NCBI GenBank assembly: GCA_023511485.1
Contig: JAIMBH010000007.1
Coordinates: 1 to 64,000, forward strand
Reading direction: 5' to 3'
From: Bacillota bacterium
Lineage (GTDB): Bacteria > Actinomycetota > Aquicultoria > Aquicultorales > Aquicultoraceae
DNA: 64,000 nucleotides
The translations under genes and the position numbers were made by a program. The first letter of the stretch is position 1, and each line of letters begins with the position of its first letter. This document shows positions 51,470-61,460 of this stretch, in pieces. The notes beneath the pieces are model-generated. The model worked only from the letters and a program-made list of their open reading frames with translations. It made no database searches and was not told the origin of the DNA.

Positions 51470-51880
51470 TTACAAAAGCCATGTCCTCGTATACTCTTTT
51501 GCGACTTTATGCAGTAGATGATCTGCAGTAATCAGGGTTGTACCGTTCTTCATAGTCGATGCTATCAGAACCGCATCATGTGTCCCAACTTTTTTTGCAA
51601 AGCCTATTTTTATCGCATCGATTAGCATATGTTGATCATCCTCTATAAGCCGAAGACCATCGTTAAACATTTTGGAAATTGCTTCTGCGATTTCTTGCGC
51701 ACTCAACTTTCCCTTGCTATGAAGAACATTTGCCACTTCATGTATGACCGAGCTATCCGTACTGAGTAATATTGCACCCGATTGCATTAAAACATATAGC
51801 TCGTTTGCCTCTAACGCCCCTTCTTCATCTGGGAAAAACCATTTTAGAATAACTGACGAGTCTACCAGATACACCCGCAT
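51470..51880 (-). CDS. PIN-domain protein (VapC-like), no antitoxin seen
   Basis: 136 residues. Acidic PIN-domain residues are visible: VDSSVILKWFFPDEE (first Asp), SVIHEVANVLH (Glu), and GTHDAVLIASTM plus TLITADHLLH (C-terminal Asp pair). Normally a VapC toxin ribonuclease. GGAG stands right before the ATG. No antitoxin gene precedes it: the 100 bases upstream hold only stubs of 11-13 codons, after the cytochrome gene's terminator. Orphan or lost partner. Confidence 0.85.
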   Translation of the reverse strand: MRVYLVDSSVILKWFFPDEEGALEANELYVLMQSGAILLSTDSSVIHEVANVLHSKGKLSAQEIAEAISKMFNDGLRLIEDDQHMLIDAIKIGFAKKVGTHDAVLIASTMKNGTTLITADHLLHKVAKEYTRTWLL

Positions 51881-51982
51881 CTCCGTTAATTAACCGCGCT
51901 CGAACAAGATTTTCCCTTTTTTAAGGCTCATATAACTTAACTATTTCTTCAAACATAGCTTATAGATTGATTCTATAAAACA

Positions 51983-52010
51983 ACAACCCAACCAGGTTCG
52001 GTTGGGTTGT
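51983..52010 (-). terminator. Terminator after cytochrome c gene
   Basis: 51983-51993 pairs with 52000-52010 (ACAACCCAACC/GGTTGGGTTGT) around a 6-base loop, followed on the minus strand by TGTTTTATAG. Confidence 0.75.
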
Positions 52011-52047
52011 ACTATTTAATTTAATTTTCTAAATACTGGCTGTAAGC

Positions 52048-52497
52048 CTACTTCAATTTTTTCTTTACGTAATTAGCTATGGCCTTGATCTGCTCATCTG
52101 AGAGCTCTCCGCCCTTAAATGCAGGCATCACTACGTTGCCATCTCTTGTTGTGCCATTCTCGATTTGCTTTTGAATTTGTTCGACGGTCAGCGACGTACC
52201 CTTAATTGCTGGGCCAACTATTCCACCACCGTCACCGCCGTGGCACGGCCCACAGTTGTTCGTATAAAGAACAGCCGGATTAGTCTCATCTTTTACTCGC
52301 CCTTCCTGGGCTTTCTCTTGCGGAGTTAGCTGGCGCCCTTCCTCCGCTTCTCCTCCCGTCTGCTCTGTCTGTTCAGATGAGCTCTTCTCAGTGCTGCTTC
52401 CCGAGCATCCAGCAACTACGAACCCCGTGAGCGCAAGTAAGAGTAGGAGAACCAATACGCTTGCCCATTTTTGGTGTTTGCCTTTAATTTGCCTCAA
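52048..52497 (-). CDS. Lipid-anchored monohaem cytochrome c
   Basis: 149 residues. Signal ASVLVLLLLLALTGFVVAGC gives a lipobox VAGC (about residue 31). A Ser/Glu/Gln-rich linker precedes the haem site NCGPCHGGDGGGIVGPAI (CxxCH), with Met ligand in NVVMPAFKGGELSD. A periplasm-side electron carrier that could donate to the cbb3 oxidase encoded upstream. TTG start with GGAGGAGGG. Confidence 0.9.
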   Translation of the reverse strand: MRQIKGKHQKWASVLVLLLLLALTGFVVAGCSGSSTEKSSSEQTEQTGGEAEEGRQLTPQEKAQEGRVKDETNPAVLYTNNCGPCHGGDGGGIVGPAIKGTSLTVEQIQKQIENGTTRDGNVVMPAFKGGELSDEQIKAIANYVKKKLK

Positions 52498-52737
52498 GAG
52501 ATTCCCTCCTCCATTAACAAGACCGTTACTAAATTTGAAAACCTTACATATAAATTACCCTATTATGCCTATTATTACTAGTAATCGATAATAATTTATC
52601 AAAAGTATGGTTGTTGTAGCCTCTACACTTAACTCTATAGATAACTAAATGATAGATTATTTGGTTAACAATTTAAAGATACCTTTTGTGTCAAGTGCCC
52701 TATTGCCTAAAAAATCTCTAATGCAATAGTATTCTGC

Positions 52738-55191
52738 TTATGGTCGCACCCTTAAGGAGTTAGTAACTACAGCCAGTGATGACCCAGCCATTGCTATTGC
52801 GGCCCATATAGGGGAGAGCATACCATTTACCGCAAGCGCTAATGCCACAATATTATACACAAGCGCCCAACCAAGATTCTGAATGATGATCGCACGTGCT
52901 CTGCGGGCAATACGAATAATATTCGGTAGGGCTGCAAGGGGGTTCTCTGCATCCCGGGATATGACAATATCCGAGGCTTCAACCGCCATTTCAGATCCAG
53001 AAGCTAAAGCAATGGCGAGGTCGGATGAAGCCATTGCCGGCGCATCGTTCATGCCATCCCCAATAAAAGCAACGCTCGCTTGCGACCTGCGAAGCTCCCG
53101 CACAACTTGATCCTTTTCATGCGGCAATATTCCAGCCCAAACCTCTTTAATACCTACTTGTAAGGCTATCATCCTGCAAGGCCCTGGAGCATCGCCGGAT
53201 ACCATAACTACTCTTATGCCTTCTGATTCTAAACGCTCAATAATATTTCGGGCTTCCGCCCGAAGCCCATCATTTAGAATAATAATGCCAGTCGCTATAT
53301 TATCTACCGCCACCCAAACTACAGTATCGCCTGCATCCTCAAACGACTTCGCCTGCTTTATTAGGCTTTCTGGCAAAATAACTTTGTTCTCTTTAAGTAA
53401 TCTGGTATTTCCAACCATGGCCTTAAGCCCAAATCCAACGGTTCCGATGACGCCGAAACCCGGTATAACTTTAACTTCTCTTGCGGTTAGCTTTTTCAGA
53501 CCGCGCTTGGCCGCCTCGTATACTATGTTCTCTGCCAGCGGATGTATGGCCTCTGATTCCAGGGTTGCTGCCACTTGCAATGGGTTAAGCACGGCAAAGT
53601 ATTGCTTATCACCATTTTCTCTTGCCATCTTTATATCTTCATTACAGATAACCTTTTTTACGCGAACTTTACCCTGGGTAAGGGTTCCTGTTTTATCCAT
53701 ACATACTGTAGCTATCGAACCCGCACGCTCAAGTACATCCGCACTTCTTACTAATACATTCATGGATGCAAGTTTGCCAATCGCATTGACTGCCACAAGC
53801 GGTGTTGCAAGCGCAACCGCACATGGGCAAGCCGCAACGAGAGTAGAGATTACTCTCTCGCTTAGTTGGGTAAGCGAGAGGTCAGAAAATAACCCAAAGA
53901 TAGCAGCTGCTGCTGCAACCGCTAGCACAGTCGGCCCGAATATGGCTGAGACTAGATCGGCCCATCTCTGCAGATTAGTTTTGGCAAAAAGAGCATCTTC
54001 AACAAGACCCGACATCCTAGAGAGAAGTGTATCATCAACCAGCCTTGACACTTCAACGGTAAAGTTGCCGGATGATACAATGGTGCCCGCCCAAACCTCG
54101 TCCCCTTCCGATTTTTCAACAGGCAAGGGCTCACCAGTTAACATCGACTGGTCAACAACCGCAAAACCGTGTTTTACAACACCGTCTACCGGGATTCGCT
54201 CCCCGGAGCGCACTAACACCTTATCTCCAACGCTTACTGTTTCTAATGGCTTTTGCTCAACTTCACCCTCAGGTGTTAAAACCCACGCGGAGATATCCGC
54301 AGCACCAATTAAGGGAGCTAGCAAACTAGAAGAACGCTGCCTGGCAAGGGCCTCCAACCATCGGCCTAGAAGAACAACGACGGTTATCATCGCGGCAGAA
54401 TCAAAATAACCTGCACCATGACCAGTCGCAAGTGACCATATCCCGACAAAATAAGAAGCCCAGGTGCCGACTACAACTAATGTGTCCATTGTAACGCGCC
54501 TGGCTCGCGCCGCTTGCCAAGCGCCTTTTATAAATACAAAGCCTGGGTATAGCAAGACAAATGTGGTAAGCAGGCCGGTTAAAAAGGCAGGACCGCGGAT
54601 GGCCGCATAATCGTTGTTTAAATACGCAGGATAGAGCAGAAATATCGAAAACCACATCACCCACATTGATACAACTGCGCCGGTAAATAACCGTATAAAT
54701 AAAGCCGACGCTTCCACTCCATCTGCCCGAAACATATCGGCAGATTTAGTGGGCCGGTATCCAAGAATCGAAACTCTATCCCATATGATATTGGTATTAG
54801 CTTTGTTTGGGTCGTAGGTCACCCGGGCAAGACCAGAGGCAAAACTTACTTCGGCATCAAGCACCCCGTCGATTCCAAGGATTGCGCGCTCAAGGATTAA
54901 CGAACAACTAGAGCACCACATGCCATCGACTCGAAAGACAGTTCGTCTTGATCCTGCAGCTTGTGCGATCGCCGACTTACGCAAAGAAGGGCGCCCGGCA
55001 GTGGGTGCCATAAGCAATTCCGAGAGACCAGCTTCTGTTGCCACGCCCCAAACACGCGCACATCCCTCACAACAAAATACATGTTCATTGTCTCTTTGAA
55101 CCGGGCGGGCGATAATTGGGAGTCCACAAAGCTCACAAGCTTTCTTGCTCTTAGCTGGTTTATCAAGTGTGCAAGCATGGGCTTTTCTCAT
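52738..55191 (-). CDS. ccoI: Copper-transporting P1B ATPase, CcoI/FixI type
   Basis: 817 residues. N-terminal metal-binding region CELCGLPI ... [13 protein letters not shown], then a heavy-metal-associated domain with GMWCSSC, eight membrane helices with the CPC transport motif ([17 protein letters not shown]), DKTGTLTQG and [10 protein letters not shown]. The N-terminal CxxCG/CCxGC plus HMA layout is that of CcoI, which delivers copper for the CuB centre of cbb3 oxidase. Six bases after the SafE-like gene; part of the oxidase cluster. Confidence 0.92.
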   Translation of the reverse strand: MRKAHACTLDKPAKSKKACELCGLPIIARPVQRDNEHVFCCEGCARVWGVATEAGLSELLMAPTAGRPSLRKSAIAQAAGSRRTVFRVDGMWCSSCSLILERAILGIDGVLDAEVSFASGLARVTYDPNKANTNIIWDRVSILGYRPTKSADMFRADGVEASALFIRLFTGAVVSMWVMWFSIFLLYPAYLNNDYAAIRGPAFLTGLLTTFVLLYPGFVFIKGAWQAARARRVTMDTLVVVGTWASYFVGIWSLATGHGAGYFDSAAMITVVVLLGRWLEALARQRSSSLLAPLIGAADISAWVLTPEGEVEQKPLETVSVGDKVLVRSGERIPVDGVVKHGFAVVDQSMLTGEPLPVEKSEGDEVWAGTIVSSGNFTVEVSRLVDDTLLSRMSGLVEDALFAKTNLQRWADLVSAIFGPTVLAVAAAAAIFGLFSDLSLTQLSERVISTLVAACPCAVALATPLVAVNAIGKLASMNVLVRSADVLERAGSIATVCMDKTGTLTQGKVRVKKVICNEDIKMARENGDKQYFAVLNPLQVAATLESEAIHPLAENIVYEAAKRGLKKLTAREVKVIPGFGVIGTVGFGLKAMVGNTRLLKENKVILPESLIKQAKSFEDAGDTVVWVAVDNIATGIIILNDGLRAEARNIIERLESEGIRVVMVSGDAPGPCRMIALQVGIKEVWAGILPHEKDQVVRELRRSQASVAFIGDGMNDAPAMASSDLAIALASGSEMAVEASDIVISRDAENPLAALPNIIRIARRARAIIIQNLGWALVYNIVALALAVNGMLSPIWAAIAMAGSSLAVVTNSLRVRP

Positions 55192-55196
55192 ATGTA

Positions 55197-55883
55197 TTAC
55201 ACCTTAAACCCACCCAAATAAGTAGTCCCTCGCATAACAGTCAGCAATCCAATAATAATCACCACAAAAGCCCCGGCTTTTAAGATGTTGCCACGGGCTC
55301 GTGAGCCTAAAATACCGCTTACAAGTCCAAATCCAGCAATCCCCGGTATCGTTCCAAGTCCAAAAAACAGCATTGCAGCAGCACCGGATATTGCCGAACC
55401 ACTTGCTAACGCCCGAAGCTCAATAACGGCAAGTAATCCGCAAGGCAAGAATCCCATAAATAAACCCAGGGGAAGTGCGGCAAATATCCCACGGTCTGCA
55501 AGCTTAGAAGCAGCCCGCGCAAATAAACTAGATCGACTGCCATCCTTTATTACTACGCCTTTACTACCCCATCCAAACGCCATTGCAATGCCGATGGCGA
55601 CCATAAACAAGCCCGCCACAATAGGAACCCACTGCTGGTAGGGACGTGTAAACTGTATGAGTGAGGGAATTGCACCCAGCGATCCAAATATCGCCCCTAT
55701 CAAGCTGTAAGTAGTAAGACGTCCGCCATGATAAAACAACTGGTACAGGAATGTGTTTTTAATTTTAGGTTTTCCCGCACACCCGGCAAACGAGCACGCA
55801 GCGACAACCCCACCACACATCCCTATACAGTGCCCGAAGCCTCCTGCAATCCCTGCCAGAAATACCATCCAAAGAAACTGCAT
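55197..55883 (-). CDS. SafE/TauE-like membrane protein of cbb3 assembly locus
   Basis: 228 residues, about six membrane helices. [16 protein letters not shown] near the N-terminus and [20 protein letters not shown] are the conserved Cys/His-containing motifs of the sulfite exporter TauE/SafE (DsbD-like, PF13386) family often found next to ccoI. Probably handles copper or thiol transfer in oxidase maturation. Three bases after the CcoP-N-like gene. Confidence 0.88.
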   Translation of the reverse strand: MQFLWMVFLAGIAGGFGHCIGMCGGVVAACSFAGCAGKPKIKNTFLYQLFYHGGRLTTYSLIGAIFGSLGAIPSLIQFTRPYQQWVPIVAGLFMVAIGIAMAFGWGSKGVVIKDGSRSSLFARAASKLADRGIFAALPLGLFMGFLPCGLLAVIELRALASGSAISGAAAMLFFGLGTIPGIAGFGLVSGILGSRARGNILKAGAFVVIIIGLLTVMRGTTYLGGFKV

Positions 55884-55886
55884 ATT

Positions 55887-56177
55887 CTAGCCCTGTCTCA
55901 CATAATATATAACGATATATCCTATCATCCAGGCGATGAATAGGCCTATGAACAGCTTCAGAGCCAGGGGAGGGTCTCCATGAGCTTCCTCTAAGCCCCC
56001 TTCGTATTCATCAACGATCCCGATTGGTGCCGGCTTTATATCGACCTCAGGCAAGTCATCCCCACTCGCCGATTTACGCCACCAGATATTGTTAACTACC
56101 AGGTAAATACCTACTGCCCAGAAAATGAAGATAGCAACCGCTTCGAGGGCACTCCACCATTGTTCGCTAGCCGGCAT
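55887..56177 (-). CDS. Haem-free CcoP N-terminal-like membrane protein
   Basis: 96 residues with two membrane helices (about 12-30 and 70-92) and an acidic loop DEYEGGLEEAHGDPPLALKL. The last part resembles the N-terminal domain of CcoP (DEYxGI...NPxP then a TM helix) but there is no CxxCH. The haem domains missing here appear fused to CcoO. Overlaps the CcoS start gene by 11 bases. Assignment is by motif resemblance and position. Confidence 0.65.
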   Translation of the reverse strand: MPASEQWWSALEAVAIFIFWAVGIYLVVNNIWWRKSASGDDLPEVDIKPAPIGIVDEYEGGLEEAHGDPPLALKLFIGLFIAWMIGYIVIYYVRQG

Positions 56178-56370
56178 CTCTAGCCCTCCTTAATTTTTTT
56201 TCCTCATTTATATCTTCCCACCCAATAAGTTCTTGGTCATCGATAACTATACTTGCAGCAGCCGTTAAGTCACTCAATTGGCCGCTTGAATGCGCCCAAA
56301 GCAGCGCCAATACAGCCCCAAGCGCAAAAACTACCGCCATAACAACAACCATAAATTCTGCTAACCCCAT
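56167..56370 (-). CDS. ccoS: cbb3 oxidase maturation protein CcoS-like
   Basis: 67 residues: one N-terminal helix and the motif LLWAHSSGQLSDLTAAASIVIDD, matching the WAxxSGQFDDL...DD core of CcoS. CcoS is needed to insert haem and copper into cbb3 oxidase. AAGGAGAAGG precedes the ATG. Confidence 0.75.
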   Translation of the reverse strand: MGLAEFMVVVMAVVFALGAVLALLWAHSSGQLSDLTAAASIVIDDQELIGWEDINEEKKLRRARDAG

Positions 56371-56387
56371 ATATATCCTTCTCCTTC

Positions 56388-58319
56388 CTAGCGTACTGAA
56401 CTTCCAGATGCTGCTGGCTTAGTCAGAGGAGGCGACAGCGTCTTTACATAATTGACCAAATCCCATATCTCACTATCAGATAGGATAAGGTCAAACGGCA
56501 GCATCGCTGTATGATCTAATCCCCGGCTGATAGTATGGTAGATAAAATCATCGCCGCCGCTTGAGATCCTTGGGTTGTTGATTAATGAACCTGGCTTTGT
56601 GCCTAACCCCTTCGAGAATTCGCCAAATCCTTCACCCTTAGCGCCATGGCACTCTGCACAGTGCTTTTGGTATAGATCTGACCCCTTTTTAACTGAGTGT
56701 TGAAGACCTTCTGGGTCGCTACCATTAAGCGGGTTAGTGAGTTCCTTAAACTCCTCCGGCACCGAGTAATCTATCTTAGATGTCGGCTTGGGGAAGGTGT
56801 ATGTATCCTGCACATACTTGATAATGTCCCAGCGTTCCTGCTCAGATAAAAGCAGCCCCCAGATCGGCATAGCCGAGTTACCAACCCCCTCTTTGAGGAT
56901 AAAAAACCAGCGCCCATCGACAAACTCCTCTTTGTTTTTGATGTCTCCTTCAGTAAAGTTTGCCGGCGGTGGTATAAGATTATTACCATCTATGCCTTCA
57001 CCTTGACCCCCATACCCGTGACATAGCGCGCACCGCAGCATGTAGGATTCACGCCCGCGCTCGTAGCTCGTACCCTTAGGGAAGGTCAGCTTTTCATACT
57101 TTTTTGGAGTAGGCACGTCTGCAGGCTTTCTACCATCTGCGGGAAGTGCGAGAATATCTCGCACGTAACTTACCAGTTCCCAACGCTCCTGTTCATTAAA
57201 GACAGCTTTCCATTGCGGCATCGACCGGAAAACTAAGCCCTCAGATATGCGCCAGAACCAATCACCATCTTTAAATGTAGAAAAGCGCTTTCGGTCGCGC
57301 AGATCTGGCGGCTCTGGCAAAAGCCTTGGCTCGGTATTTGCATCCGGGCCCCGGCCTGCACCTGAGTAACCATGGCACGGCGTACAATTCAGTGTATATA
57401 GGCGCTTGCCATTGTTTATCAAGTTGAGGGTAGCAGGCTTATCGTTAACCGGGATAGTTCCAAACGGATTTTTAACATCATATTCCTTCGGCAACTCTCC
57501 CTCGTCCGTGTAGTGTGGTTTAGGTCGCATGAACGAGTGCCTAACATAGAGCGCAACCAGTTCACGCTCCTTCTCTGAAAGCGAGTTCTCCCACTGCGGC
57601 ATCGCCGTGCCCTGCACGCCTTTGCTAATGCGCCACATAATAAATCCTTCAGTATAGCGTGCATACTTAGCCTGACGTAAGTCAGCCGGACGTTGATAAA
57701 GCTTGTGGCTATATGGTCCTAAGCCATTGCCCGCATATCCATGGCATGTCGCACAATGCGTAATGAACAACTCCTTCCCTTTATTCCAGTTTCCTGCATT
57801 GACCACCTGTGGATTTTTCCAGTCTTCCCACTTCTCGGGAACCATTGCATCTATTTGCGCAGACCTCTCGTTGCCAAGACGATTCAAATAAGCTACAAGC
57901 GCCTTTAGCTGATGCTGTGACAAAAATGAGAAGCTTGGCATAATCGAGTTTGGTGTAAAGCTGCGGGGATTTATCAAATGGTCTATCTCCCACTTATCTC
58001 CCCGTTTATACGATATATTTGCAAGGTCCGGGCCCGTCCTCACCGTACCTAGCTGATGCGGGGCATCATAATTAAAATCACCGGCCTTGCTAGGTGGATC
58101 AGTTACCGTATCAAGAGGCCTTGTAAATTGACTGTGACAATACATGCATCCATTGGCCATATAAAGACGACGTCCCTCGGCCTCGAGCTTAGTATACGGG
58201 CGTGCATTAAGTGAATCTTGCGGGCTAAATATTAAATACGGAAGGAGAACTACGACCGCAATAACTGAAAGGACAACGGCCAGCCCACCAACCACTATAA
58301 CTTGTGGAGTCATCTTCAT
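56388..58319 (-). CDS. ccoO: CcoO fused to four additional cytochrome c domains
   Basis: 643 residues, one N-terminal membrane helix (about 8-32). The first 160 residues are CcoO: PYTKLEAEGRRLYMANGCMY then CHSQFTRPLD (C58-x2-C61-H62). Four cytochrome c domains follow, with haem sites CATCH (189), CTPCH (312), CALCH (430) and CAECH (554) and axial Met in GTAMPQW (240), RSMPQW (367) and NSAMPIW (484). Five haems in one chain, where the usual CcoO is about 200 residues with one haem. It lies between ccoN and ccoS. It probably replaces the diheme part of CcoP. GGGGGAAGGA upstream of ATG. Confidence 0.9.
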   Translation of the reverse strand: MKMTPQVIVVGGLAVVLSVIAVVVLLPYLIFSPQDSLNARPYTKLEAEGRRLYMANGCMYCHSQFTRPLDTVTDPPSKAGDFNYDAPHQLGTVRTGPDLANISYKRGDKWEIDHLINPRSFTPNSIMPSFSFLSQHQLKALVAYLNRLGNERSAQIDAMVPEKWEDWKNPQVVNAGNWNKGKELFITHCATCHGYAGNGLGPYSHKLYQRPADLRQAKYARYTEGFIMWRISKGVQGTAMPQWENSLSEKERELVALYVRHSFMRPKPHYTDEGELPKEYDVKNPFGTIPVNDKPATLNLINNGKRLYTLNCTPCHGYSGAGRGPDANTEPRLLPEPPDLRDRKRFSTFKDGDWFWRISEGLVFRSMPQWKAVFNEQERWELVSYVRDILALPADGRKPADVPTPKKYEKLTFPKGTSYERGRESYMLRCALCHGYGGQGEGIDGNNLIPPPANFTEGDIKNKEEFVDGRWFFILKEGVGNSAMPIWGLLLSEQERWDIIKYVQDTYTFPKPTSKIDYSVPEEFKELTNPLNGSDPEGLQHSVKKGSDLYQKHCAECHGAKGEGFGEFSKGLGTKPGSLINNPRISSGGDDFIYHTISRGLDHTAMLPFDLILSDSEIWDLVNYVKTLSPPLTKPAASGSSVR

Positions 58320-58335
58320 GGTCTATTCCTTCCCC

Positions 58336-59739
58336 CTAAGCTCCAACTACATCTGCCGGTACCTTATCTTGCGAAAATAGCACTGCTTCCCTTTTGGAAT
58401 GGTGGTCTAGCATAGTGCGCGCAATGTTGTACACGAATATAAGTTGTCCTGTGATGATTACAGCCCCTGAGGCTGCTCTTGCTATATAGTAAGGGCGAAG
58501 GCTGGCCACCACTTCACTCGTCGGTATTCCCCTAGCCCACTCGCTTGCTTGTGTTAGGCCGGCGGCAGCAAGCACAGAAAAGAACCCTACAAATCCAAGC
58601 ACAGTCATCCACCAGTGGGCAGATGCAAGACGGTCGCTGTAGAGGTGGTTACCACACATGCGAGGTATCATATAGTAAATACCCGCCATCACACCAAACG
58701 ACGCAAACCCAAGCAGGGCTAAGTGCGCATGCGCAATCGTCCAGTTAGTAAAGTGAATCCATTGATTGACTTCACGAAGAGCCTGCGTTGAACCCTGTAG
58801 GCTCACAAGCAAGTACCAGACCACGCTCATGACAGCAAAGCGCAACGGAAATGAATACTGAAGCACCCTCCACGAGCCCCGCATAGTCATAAAGATATTT
58901 GTAGTAAACGCAGCGACTGAGATAAATAACCCGACAGATGATATAACTGCAACCGACTTCAGCCATTCGGGAACAGGTGATTGAAGGATATGGTGAGTGC
59001 CAACCCCTGTATAAAAGAATGCCAGCAGCCAAAATGCCATTAGCGCCAGTGAATACCCATAAAGAGGTTGTTTAATCTCCCTGGGGATTACATAGTAAAG
59101 GATTCCTATAACGCCTGTGGTAAACCATAACCCCAGAACATTGTGACCGTAAAACCACCCCCATATCGCATCGTTTAGTCCGGTTAGCGAACCCGTAGAC
59201 GGATTCCAGATGACATTTCCAATGGCGTATACTATGGGAAACCATAGCAGACTTCCCATTATATACCAGTTGCTTACATATAATAATTTCTGATTCCTCG
59301 CAGAGATCGTTTTGAAGATGTTATAAGCGGTTAGGATTAATCCCACCATGATAGCAATATCAATTGGCCATGCAAGCTCTGCGTACTCACGGGCTTGCGT
59401 CCAACCAAAGAAAACAATACCAACTACCCCAATGAATAGTGAAGCATTCCAAAGAAGCATTACAACATTTCCAATTACCTCGGAATAGATCTTTCTCCCA
59501 GTTAGAAGAGGTACTATATAATACCAGCATGCGATCATACCCATTGATATCCAGCCAAAAAGAAGCCCATTAACGTGAGCTTGGCGTATTCTCGAAAATA
59601 CTAACCAATGGATACCTTTTGCAAAATCGGGTGCAACAAATTCAATGGCCTGGACAAAGCCTAAACTTATTGCTATAGCCATCCAGGCCATCGCGGAGAT
59701 AACCATCCATCTGGCAGTGCTCCCTTCCTCACTAAACAT
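58336..59739 (-). CDS. ccoN: cbb3-type cytochrome oxidase subunit I
   Basis: 467 residues, twelve membrane helices. Haem and CuB ligands: RQAHVNGLLFGW, GHNVLGLWFTTGVIGILYYV, THHILQSPVPEW and TIAHAHLALLGF. These match the C-family haem-copper oxidases rather than NorB. Catalytic subunit reducing O2 with high affinity. AAAGGAG before the ATG. First gene of an eight-gene cluster running to 52048. Confidence 0.92.
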   Translation of the reverse strand: MFSEEGSTARWMVISAMAWMAIAISLGFVQAIEFVAPDFAKGIHWLVFSRIRQAHVNGLLFGWISMGMIACWYYIVPLLTGRKIYSEVIGNVVMLLWNASLFIGVVGIVFFGWTQAREYAELAWPIDIAIMVGLILTAYNIFKTISARNQKLLYVSNWYIMGSLLWFPIVYAIGNVIWNPSTGSLTGLNDAIWGWFYGHNVLGLWFTTGVIGILYYVIPREIKQPLYGYSLALMAFWLLAFFYTGVGTHHILQSPVPEWLKSVAVISSVGLFISVAAFTTNIFMTMRGSWRVLQYSFPLRFAVMSVVWYLLVSLQGSTQALREVNQWIHFTNWTIAHAHLALLGFASFGVMAGIYYMIPRMCGNHLYSDRLASAHWWMTVLGFVGFFSVLAAAGLTQASEWARGIPTSEVVASLRPYYIARAASGAVIITGQLIFVYNIARTMLDHHSKREAVLFSQDKVPADVVGA

Positions 59740-60008
59740 TCAAACTCCTTTCTGTATTAACGATGAACCTTTTTTGCATATTTTATTTATGGCTAGTCGT
59801 AAATTTTTATAGGCTGCCTGCAGAACAGTCTGGTACCTGAATATAAGTTAATCTAAAATATGCCCAGTTCTAGCAAGGCTAAACCTTAGTTAAATATTTG
59901 ACGTGCACCTATAGAAATACAAAGCCTTGGCAGTACTTTGTTAGCCCTGTAAATAGTTCGGTGTAAACTAGTTAATCAAATTTCTCTCGGGTATATTCGT
60001 ATCAAACC

Positions 60009-60488
60009 ATGAATAAGACAGTTCATTACTTTAAAACCTATGATTGGGCCAAAGAGGTAGGCTTCTCAGACGAGGATGCAAAGAAAATCGCCTTTTCGAA
60101 CTGGCAAATCGATATAAGAAAGCCAGGCAAACGATATGAAAGAGGCAGGCACCTCAACACTAATTTACTCTCGTTGCTTAACGGAAAGCCAACGCAGCTC
60201 TGGTATATGACCTATGAGCTCAGTAAAGCTATTAGAGAGAGCAATCTAGAATGTCTTGGGAGAAGCATTCACAGCCTACAGGATTGGATAGGACATGGCA
60301 ACTGGCCCATGTATGGTTTTCACTGGAAAGGACCATGGAGATTCAAGATATTCGGACAAAAGATTGCTCTTCGCAAATATGACCCGGATAGTGATTTCTC
60401 AGAAGGCAGACTTGAAAAACTTGAGTTGCTAACTAAGGATCTTTTAAATATTTACCTAGAGGCAACTAGAAACCAATCAAAGACGTAA
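60009..60488 (+). CDS. Small zinc-dependent phospholipase C-fold protein
   Basis: 159 residues. Conserved Zn-ligand-like motif LGRSIHSLQDWIGHGNW (H88, D92, H96, then N-W), with an early His (H6) and Asp (D35), resembles the phospholipase C/S1-P1 nuclease superfamily core H...D...HxxxDxxxHxN. Only about half the normal length and no signal peptide, so it may be a minimal cytosolic member. Function inferred from motif only. Confidence 0.6.
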   Translation: MNKTVHYFKTYDWAKEVGFSDEDAKKIAFSNWQIDIRKPGKRYERGRHLNTNLLSLLNGKPTQLWYMTYELSKAIRESNLECLGRSIHSLQDWIGHGNWPMYGFHWKGPWRFKIFGQKIALRKYDPDSDFSEGRLEKLELLTKDLLNIYLEATRNQSKT

Positions 60489-60517
60489 TATAAATGCTTA
60501 GATGTGCGCAAGGTATC

Positions 60518-61450
60518 TTAGAATGATTTTAGAATCGATTCATATATCTGAATTATGGCCGGGCCCATGATGACAACAAGCACCGCTGGGAAAATACAGG
60601 TGATCAATGGAAACAGTATTTTAACTGGAGCCTTCTGAGCCATTTCTTCTGCCCTTTGCCTGCGCTTTATTCTTAGCTCTTTAGCCTGAACCCGTAAAAC
60701 CTTTCCAATGCTTATGCCAAATACTTCTGCCTGAAGCATCGCAAGTATAAAAGAGCCCAACTCATCGACCTGCGTCCTCTCACCAAAGTTCCTAAAAGCC
60801 TCATCCCTTGCAGTTCCTAGCTGGATCTCCTGAAGTAGCCTGTAAAACTCCTCAGAGAGAGGTCCGATTGTGTTGTTTACAACTTTATGCAAAGCGGCAT
60901 CAAAACCCAGCCCAGCCTCAACGCTAATTGTCAATAAATCAAGCGTATCTGGAAGCGCAAGCCTTATCGCCTTTTGGCGTGCCGCTATCTTTCTGCTCAG
61001 CCATAGATCGGGCAGAAAAAAACATCCCCCGGCAAATATAGCGCCAAGGACTGCCTGTGCGGCGCTTTGCCCGGCAACCACTATGAAAAGCACGGCAAGC
61101 GTGCTCCCGCCTATGAGTGAGAAACCTTTGTATGACAAAAATCTATCCGCATCAAAATCTTTCGAAAGGCCCGCTACAACCAGTCGGCTTCGGATAGCAT
61201 CTAAATACCCGGCCGGCGTAAGCTTTCTGCCAACATGGGTAAATACCTTAGCAAGAGGCAATATAACCCTATTTAGAAACGGCTCGGAGAGCTCATCCTG
61301 AATGGTAGATACTTCTCCATAAATATCAAGTTTCTTCAACGATTTTTTAATGTGCATGCGGTTGCTAGCAGCCATACTTGTCGACATGCTAAGCAAAAAA
61401 GCCGACATAAAAAGCGATATGAGCGACAAGAGCAACATACTATCCGACAT
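60518..61450 (-). CDS. tadC: Tad pilus membrane platform protein TadC
   Basis: 310 residues from ATG 61450, preceded by AGGAGG six bases upstream (the frame extends 32 codons further). T2SS F-domain: LPDTLDLLTISVEAGLGFDA, SIGKVLRVQAKELRIKRRQR. Two platform proteins, TadB and TadC, assemble Flp pili in the inner membrane. Ten bases after tadB. Confidence 0.88.
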   Translation of the reverse strand: MSDSMLLLSLISLFMSAFLLSMSTSMAASNRMHIKKSLKKLDIYGEVSTIQDELSEPFLNRVILPLAKVFTHVGRKLTPAGYLDAIRSRLVVAGLSKDFDADRFLSYKGFSLIGGSTLAVLFIVVAGQSAAQAVLGAIFAGGCFFLPDLWLSRKIAARQKAIRLALPDTLDLLTISVEAGLGFDAALHKVVNNTIGPLSEEFYRLLQEIQLGTARDEAFRNFGERTQVDELGSFILAMLQAEVFGISIGKVLRVQAKELRIKRRQRAEEMAQKAPVKILFPLITCIFPAVLVVIMGPAIIQIYESILKSF

Positions 61451-61460
61451 GCATATCCTC

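Noticed and set aside
53216-54409. 397-residue plus-strand ORF opposite ccoI
   Set aside because: Antisense shadow; the minus strand carries all P1B ATPase motifs. Serine/threonine-rich composition is typical of such shadows.
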